The notes under the pieces: model-generated
The model's input: the letters and a program-made list of their open reading frames with translations, nothing else
What the model was told of the DNA's origin: nothing
Database searches by the model: none
Shown: positions 56,301 through 64,000 of the stretch, in pieces
Layout of the letters: each line of letters begins with the position of its first letter
Numbering within the stretch: the stretch's first letter is position 1
Position numbers and translations under genes: made by a program
Source: Henricia sp. BOLD:AAB3569
Taxonomy: Eukaryota > Echinodermata > Asteroidea > Spinulosida > Echinasteridae
DNA length: 64,000 nucleotides
Direction of reading: 5' to 3'
NCBI GenBank assembly: GCA_037783545.1
Contig: JBBELK010001560.1
Location: forward strand, 17,501 to 81,500

Positions 56301-59300
56301 TGATTCGTACAATTTTTGGCCAAAAATGACAAATATCAGGACAAATATCAGCGATTTTTGTCAAAAATGGCCAAGTACTCCTAACGAAACTTTAGCCCGT
56401 TTGAACCTATTTCGGTAGTTCTCGAAGCCAAATCCTATGAAAAATTGACATTTTGGCCAAAAACATTTATAATTTTCCTTAAAATCAGAAATTTTCAAAC
56501 TTTAATATTTCTTTGTCTGGGTGAGCAGTCAGGGTCTAATTCAAGAAATAACATCTATTGGGTCTAAGCAACATTTCCTGACATCATGAGGAAAATCTGA
56601 TTCATACAATTTTTGGCCAAAAATGACAAAAATCATAAGGGTTAGTCCAGCGATTTTTGTCAGAAATGGCCAAAAATTGACTTCTTTTAAAATGTCTCAG
56701 AAAGTACTCCTAACGAAAGTTTACCCGTTTGGAACCTATTTCGATAGTTCTCGAAGCCAAAACCTATGAAAAATTGACATTTTGGCCAAAAACATTTATA
56801 ATTTTCCTCAAAATCAGAAATTTTCAACTTTAATATTTCTTTGTCTGGGTGAGCAGTCAAGGGTCTAATTCAAGAAATAACATCTATTGGGTCTAAGCAA
56901 CATTTCCTGACATTATGAGGAAAATCTGATTCGTACAATTTTGGCAAAAAATGACAAAAATCATAAGGGTTAGTCCAGCCGATTTTGTCAAAATGGCCAA
57001 AAATTACTTTTTTAAAAATGTCTCCAGAAAGTACTCCTAACGAAAGTTTAGCCCGTTTTGAACCTATTTCGGTAGTTCTCGAAGCAAAATCCTATAAAAA
57101 ATTGACATTTTGGCCAAAAACATTTATAATTTTCCTTAAAATCAGAAATTTTCAAACTTTAATATTTCTTTGTCTGGGTGAGCAGTCAGGGTCTAATTCA
57201 AGAAATAACATCTATTGGGTCTAAGCAACATTTCCTGACATTATGAGGAAAATCTGATTCGTACAATTTTGGCCAAAAATGACAAAATCATAAGGGGTTA
57301 GTCCAGCGATTTTTGTCAAAAATGGCCAAAAATTGACTTGTTAAAAAATGTCTCAGAAAGTACTCCTAACGAAAGTTTAGCCCGTTTTGAACTATTTCGG
57401 TCGTTCTCGAATCCAATTCTATGAAAAATTGACATTTCGGCCAAAAACATTTATAATTTTCCTTAAAATCAGAATTTTCAAACTTTAATATTTCTTGCTC
57501 TGGGTGAGCAGTCAGGGTCTAATTCAAGAAATAACATCTATTGGGTCTAAGCAACATTTCCTGACATTATGAGGAAAATCTGATTCGTACAATTTTGGCA
57601 AAAAAATGACAAAAATCATAAGGGTTAGTCCAGCGATTTTTGTCAAAAATGGCCAAAAATTGACTTTTTTAAAATGTCTCAGAAAGTACTCTTAACGAAA
57701 GTTTAGCCCGTTTTTGAACCTATTTCGGTAGTTCTCGAAGCCAAATCCTATGAAAAATTGACATTTTGGCAAAAACATTTATAATTTTCCTTAAAATCAG
57801 AATTTTCAAACTTTAATATTTCTTTGTCTGGGTGAGCAGTCAGGGTCTAATTCAAGAAATAACATCTATTGGGTCTAAGCAACATCTCCTGACATTATGA
57901 GGAAAATCTGATTCGTACAATTTTGGCAAAAAATGACAAAAATCATAAGGGGTTATAGTCCAGCGATTTTTGTCAAAAATGGCCAAAAATTGACTTTTTA
58001 AAAATGTCTCAGAAAGTACTCTTAACGAAAGTTTAGCCCGTTTTGAACCTATTTCGGTAGTTCTCGAAGCCAAATCCTATGAAAAATTGACATTTTGGCC
58101 AAAACATTTATAATTTTCCTTAAAATCAGAAATTTTCAAACTTTAATATTTCTTTGTCTGGGGTGAGCAGTCAGGTCTATTCAAGAAATAACATCTATTG
58201 GGTCTAAGCAACATTTCCTGACATCATGAGGAAAATCTGATTCATACAATTTTTGGCCAAAAATGACAAAAATCATAAAGGGTTAGTCCAGCGATTTTTG
58301 TCAGAAATGGCCAAAATTTACTTCTTTTAAATGTCTCAGAAAGTACTCCTAACGAAAGTTTACCCGTTTGGAACCTATTTCGATAGTTCTCGAAGCCAAA
58401 ACCTATGAAAAATTGACATTTTGGCCAAAAACATTTATAATTTTCCTCAAAATCAGAAATTTTCAAACTTTAATATTTCTTTGTCTGGGTGAGCAGTCAG
58501 GGTCTAATTCAAGAAATAACAATCTATTGGGTCTAAGCAACATTTCCTGACATCATGAGGAAAATCTGATTCATACAATTTTTGGCCAAAAAATGACAAA
58601 AATCATAAGGGTTAGTCCAGCGATTTTTGTCAGAAATGGCCAAAAATTTACTTCTTTTAAATGTCTCAGAAGTACTCCTAACGAAAGTTTAGCCGTTTTG
58701 AACCTATTTCGGTAGTTCTCGAAGCCAAATCCTGTGAAAAATTGACATTTTGGCCAAAAACATTTATAATTTTCCTTAAAATCAGAAATTTTCAAACTTT
58801 AATATTTCTTTGTCTGGGTGAGCAGTCAGGGTCTAATTCAAGAAATAACATCTATTGGGTCTAAGCAACATTTCCTGACATTATGAGGAAAATCTGATTC
58901 GTACAATTTTTGGCCAAAAATGACAAATATCAGACAAATATCAGCGATTTTTGTCAAAAATGGCCAAGTACTCCTAACGAAACTTTAGCCGTTTGAACCT
59001 ATTTCGGTAGTTCTCGAAGCCAAATCCTATGAAAAATTGACATTTTGGCCAAAAACATTTATAATTTTCCTTAAAATCAGAAATTTTCAAACTTTAATAT
59101 TTCTTTGTCTGGGTGAGCAGTCAGGGTCTAATTCAAGAAATAACATCTATTGGGTCTAAGCAACATTTCCTGACATCATGAGGAAAAATCTGATTCATAC
59201 AATTTTTGGCCAAAAATGACAAAAAATCATAAGGGTTAGTCCAGCGATTTTTGTCAGAAATGGCCAAAAATTTACTTCTTTTAAATGGTCTCAGAAAGTA

Positions 59301-62300
59301 CTCCTAACGAAAGTTTACCCCGTTTGGAACCTATTTCGATAGTTCTCGAAGCCAAAACCTATGAAAAATTGACATTTTGGCCAAAAACATTTATAATTTT
59401 CCTCAAAATCAGAATTTTCAAACTTTAATATTTCTTTGTCTGGGTGAGCAGTCAGGGTCTAATTCAAGAAATAACATCTATTGGGTCTAAGCAACATTTC
59501 CTGACATCATGAGGAAAATCTGATTCATACAATTTTTGGCCAAAAATGACAAAAATCATAAGGGTTAGTCCAGCGATTTTTGTCAGAAATGGCCAAAAAT
59601 TTACTTCTTTTAAAATGTCTCAGAAAGTACTCCTAACGAAAGTTTTAGCCCGTTTTGAACCTATTTCGGTAGTTCTCGAAGCCAAATCCTGTGAAAAATT
59701 GACATTTTGGCCAAAAACATTTATAATTTTCCTTAAAATCAGAAATTTTCAAACTTTAATATTTCTTTGTCTGGGTGAGCAGTCAGGGTCTAATTCAAGA
59801 AATAACATCTATTGGGTCTAAGCAACATTTCCTGACATTATGAGGAAAATCTGATTCGTACAATTTTTGGCCAAAAATGACAAATATCAGACAAATATCA
59901 GCGATTTTTGTCAAAAATGGCCAAGTACTCCTAACGAAACTTTAGCCCGTTGGAACTATTTCGGTAGTTCTCGAAGCCAAATCCTATGAAAAATTGACAT
60001 TTTGGCCAAAAACATTTATAATTTTCCTTAAAATCAGAAATTTTCAAACTTTAATATTTCTTTGTCTGGGTGAGCAGTCAGGTCTAATTCAAGAAATAAC
60101 ATCTATTGGGTCTAAGCAACATTTCCTGACATCATGAGGAAAATCTGATTCATACAATTTTTGGCCAAAAATGACAAAAATCATAAGGGTTAGTCCAGCG
60201 ATTTTTGTCAGAAATGGCCAAAATTGACTTCTTTTAAAATGTCTCAGAAAGTACTCCTAACGAAAGTTTACCCCGTTTGGAACCTATTTCGATAGTTCTC
60301 GAAGCAAAACCTATGAAAATTGACATTTTGGCCAAAACATTATAATTTTCCTCAAAATCAGAAATTTTCAAACTTTAATATTTCTTTGTCTGGGTGAGCA
60401 GTCAGGGTCTAATTCAAGAAATAACATCTATTGGGTCTAAGCAACATTTCCTGACAATTATGAGGAAAATCTGATTCGTACAATTTTGGCAAAAAAATGA
60501 CAAAAATCATAAGGGGTTAGTCCAGCGATTTTTGTCAAAAATGGCCAAAAATTTACTTTTTTAAAAATGTCTCAGAAAGTTACTCCTAACGAAAGTTTAG
60601 CCCGTTTTGAACCTATTTCGGTAGTTCTCGAAGCAAAATCCTATAAAAAAATTGACATTTTGGCCAAAAACATTTATAATTTTCCTTAAAATCAGAAATT
60701 TTCAAACTTTAATATTTCTTTGTCTGGGTGAGCAGTCAGGGTCTAATTCAAGAAATAACATCTATTGGGTCTAAGCAACATTTCCTGACATTATGAGGAA
60801 AATCTGATTCGTACAATTTTGGCCAAAAATGACAAAAATCATTAAGGGGTTAGTCCAGCGATTTTTGTCAAAAATGGCCAAAAATTGACTTGTTAAAAAT
60901 GTCTCAGAAAGTACTCCTAACGAAAGTTTAGCCCGTTTTGAACCTATTTCGGTCGTTCTCGAAGCCAATTCCTATGAAAAATTGACATTTCGGCCAAAAA
61001 CATTTATAATTTTCCTTAAAATCAGAAATTTTCAAACTTTAATATTTCTTGCTCTGGGGTGAGCAGTCAGGGTCTAATTCAAGAAATAACATCTATTGGG
61101 TCTAAGCAACATTTCCTGACATTATGAGGAAAATCTGATTCGTACAATTTGGCAAAAAAATGACAAAAATCATAAGGGGTTAGTCCAGCGATTTTTGTCA
61201 AAAATGGCCAAAAATTGACTTTTTTAAAAATGTCTCAGAAAGTACTCTTAACGAAAGTTTAGCCCGTTTTGAACCTATTTCGGTAGTTCTCGAAGGCCAA
61301 ATCCTATGAAAAATTGACATTTTGGCCAAAAACATTTATAATTTTCCTTAAAATCAGAAATTTTCAAACTTTAATATTTCTTTGTCTGGGTGAGCAGTCA
61401 GGGTCTAATTCAAGAAATAACATCTATTGGGTCTAAGCAACATTTCCTGACATTATGAGGAAAATCTGATTCGTACAATTTTGGCAAAAAATGACAAAAA
61501 TCATAAGGGGTTATAGTCCAGCGATTTTTGTCAAAAATGGCCAAAAATTGACTTTTTTAAAAATGTCTCAGAAAGTACTCTTAACGAAAGTTTAGCCCGT
61601 TTTGAACCTATTTCGGTAGTTCTCGAAGCCAAATCCTATGAAAAAATTGACATTTTGGCCAAAAACATTTATAATTTTCCTTAAAATCAGAAATTTTCAA
61701 ACTTTAATATTTCTTTGTCTGGGTGAGCAGTCAGGGTCTAATTCAAGAAATAACATCTATTGGGTCTAAGCAACATTTCCTGACATCATGAGGAAAATCT
61801 GATTCATACAATTTTTGGCCAAAAATGACAAAAATCATAAGGGTTAGTCCAGCGATTTTTGTCAGAAATGGCCAAAAATTTACTTCTTTTAAAATGTCTC
61901 AGAAAGTACTCCTAACGAAAGTTTACCCCGTTTGGAACCTATTTCGATAGTTCTCGAAGCCAAAAACCTATGAAAAATTGACATTTTTGGCCAAAAACAT
62001 TTATAATTTTCCTCAAAATCAGAAATTTTCAAACTTTAATATTTCTTTGTCTGGGTGAGCAGTCAGGGTCTAATTCAAGAAATAACATCTATTGGGTTAA
62101 GCAACATTTCCTGACATCATGAGGAAAATCTGATTCATACAATTTTTGGCCAAAAATGACAAAAATCATAAGGGTTAGTCCAGCGATTTTTGTCAGAAAT
62201 GGCCAAAAATTTACTTCTTTTAAAATGTCTCAGAAAGTACTCCTAACGAAAGTTTACCCGTTTGGAACCTATTTCGATAGTTCTCGAAGCCAAAACCTAT

Positions 62301-64000
62301 GAAAAATTGACATTTTGGCCAAAAACATTTATAATTTTCCTCAAAATCAGAAATTTTCAAACTTTAATATTTCTTTGTCTGGGTGAGCAGTCAGGGTCTA
62401 ATTCAAGAAATAACATCTATTGGGTCTAAGCAACATTTCCTGACATCATGAGGAAAATCTGATTCATACAATTTTTGGCCAAAAATGACAAAAATCATAA
62501 GGGTTAGTCCAGCGATTTTTGTCAGAAATGGCCAAAAATTTACTTCTTTTAAAATGTCTCAGAAAGTACTCCTAACGAAAGTTTAGCCCGTTTTGAACCT
62601 ATTTCGGTAGTTCTCGAAGCCAAATCCTGTGAAAAATTGACATTTTGGCCAAAAACATTTTTAATTTTTCCTTAAAATCAGAAATTTTCAACTTAATATT
62701 TCTTTGTCTGGGTGAGCAGTCAGGGTCTAATTCAAGAAATAACATCTATTGGGTCTAAGCAACATTTCCTGACATTATGAGGAAAATCTGATTCGTACAT
62801 TTTTGGCCAAAAATGACAAATATCAGACAAATATCAGCGATTTTTGTCAAAAATGGCCAAGTACTCCTAACGAAACTTTAGCCCGTTTGGAACCTATTTC
62901 GGTAGTTCTCGAAGCCAAATCCTATGAAAAATTGACATTTTGGCCAAAAAACATTTATAATTTTCCTTAAAATCAGAAATTTTCAAACTTTAATATTTCT
63001 TTGTCTGGGTGAGCAGTCAGGGTCTAATTCAAGAAATAACATCTATTGGGTCTAAGCAACATTTCCTGACATCATGAGGAAAATCTGATTCATACAATTT
63101 TTTGGCCAAAAATGACAAAAATCATAAGGGTTAGTCCAGCGATTTTTGTCAAAAATGGCCAAAAATTACTTTTTTAAAAATGTCTCAGAAAGTACTCCTA
63201 ACGAAAGTTTAGCCCGTTTTGAACCTATTTCGGTAGTTCTCGAAGCAAAATCCTATAAAAAATTGACATTTTGGCCAAAAACATTTATAATTTTTCCTTA
63301 AAATCAGAATTTTCAAACTTTAATATTTCTTTGTCTGGGTGAGCAGTCAGGGGTCTAATTCAAGAAATAACATCTATTGGGTCTAAGGCAACATTTCCTG
63401 ACATCATGAGGAAAATCTGATTCATACAATTTTTGGCCAAAAATGACAAAAATCATAAGGGTTAGTCCAGCGATTTTTGTCAGAAATGGCCAAAAATTTA
63501 CTTCTTTTAAATGTCTCAGAAAGTACTCCTAACGAAAGTTTACCCCGTTTGGAACCTATTTCGATAGTTCTCGAAGCCAAAACCTATGAAAAATTGACAT
63601 TTTGGCCAAAAACATTTATAATTTTCCTCAAAATCAGAATTTTTCAAACTTTAATATTTCTTTGTCTGGGTGAGCAGTCAGGGTCTAATTCAAGAAATAA
63701 CATCTATTGGGTCTAAGCAACATTTCCTGACATCATGAGGAAAATCTGATTCATACAATTTTTGGCCAAAAATGACAAAAATCATAAGGGGTTAGTCCAG
63801 CGATTTTTGTCAGAAATGGCCAAAATTTACTTCTTTTAAAATGTCTCAGAAAGTACTCCTAACGAAAGTTTAGCCCGTTTGAACCTATTTCGGTAGTTCT
63901 CGAAGCCAAATCCTGTGAAAAATTGACATTTTGGCCAAAACATTTATAATTTTCCTTAAAATCAGAAATTTTCAAACTTTAATATTTCTTTGTCTGGGTG
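53353..64000 (+). repeat. Satellite 3: 33 units in a higher-order array
   Basis: Units begin GGGTCTAAGCAACATTTCC. Long units are about 330 bp. Six short units of about 297 bp, lacking 33 bp between GGCCAA and AGTACTCC, start at 53353, 54641, 56261, 58857, 59814 and 62751. Long units fall into diagnostic subtypes, for example CAGAAATGG with CGATAGTTC; TTAAAAAATG with CGGTCGTTC and TTGCTCTGGG; CTTAACG; GGTTATAGTCC. The order of subtypes repeats. The recurring frame of 79-91 residues containing EQSGSNSRNNIYWV is present in many units but broken by indels in others, so it is not called a gene. The array continues beyond the window. Confidence 0.97.

Noticed and set aside
53406..63716. A conserved 79-91 aa protein repeated in satellite 3
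   Set aside because: It is present only because the satellite is repeated; many units break it with indels and there is no initiation context or domain.
13664..64000. Common origin of satellites 1 and 3 (both contain AAAATGGCC and AAAATGAC words)
   Set aside because: The shared words are short, AT-rich and differently spaced; no alignable core.

Overview
The window looks like repeat-dominated DNA from an invertebrate metazoan genome, possibly a marine deuterostome; the phylum cannot be fixed from the sequence. The clues are a LINE reverse-transcriptase fragment, two tRNA-derived SINEs with clean pol III A/B boxes, spliceosomal-type splice sites with branch points, many small inverted-repeat DNA transposons, and several families of satellite and minisatellite DNA. 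I found no intact protein-coding gene, no rRNA, no functional tRNA and no CRISPR array. At least 80% of the window is tandem or mobile DNA.

Layout. (1) 1-2300: an AT-rich degenerate minisatellite. (2) 2.6-13.1 kb: the only mostly low-copy stretch. It holds minus-strand exon-like cassettes, a pogo/Tigger-like end, a hairpin MITE, a LINE RT pseudogene, a tRNA-derived SINE, a 404-bp MITE and short minisatellites. (3) 13.1-26.8 kb: satellite 1 (units of 104, 116 and 124 bp) interrupted by a 3.77-kb inverted-repeat DNA transposon (element 1). About 4.05 kb of element 1 plus adjacent satellite was then duplicated in tandem. (4) 26.8-32.4 kb: a fragment and a complete 2.55-kb copy of a related transposon (element 2), lying inside arrays of a 12-bp minisatellite (GGTTGGAACCAA), followed by an 11-bp array. 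(5) 32.4-42.2 kb: a 9.8-kb composite array in which blocks of the 9-mer TTTGCACAG alternate with about three dozen G-rich blocks. (6) 42.2-48.5 kb: 12-mer arrays that flip orientation three times, with one more G-rich block. (7) 48.5-51.7 kb: satellite 1 again, interrupted by a 12-mer array. (8) 51.7-53.1 kb: a short low-copy island with a TA-flanked MITE and a small ORF. (9) 53.35-64.0 kb: satellite 3, 33 units of about 330 or 297 bp in a higher-order arrangement, running off the right edge.

The very long open frames across 30.8-48.4 kb are artefacts. The repeat units contain no stop triplet, so all six frames stay open and read as GWNQ, VGTK, LEPR, CTV, FAQ or LHS polymers.

The most interesting signals are: the homologous terminal repeats of elements 1 and 2, with subterminal ACGTTGG arrays that may have seeded the 12-mer minisatellite; the 9-mer/G-rich composite array; and the near-perfect 4.05-kb tandem duplication whose copies differ in a poly-G tract (10 versus 14).
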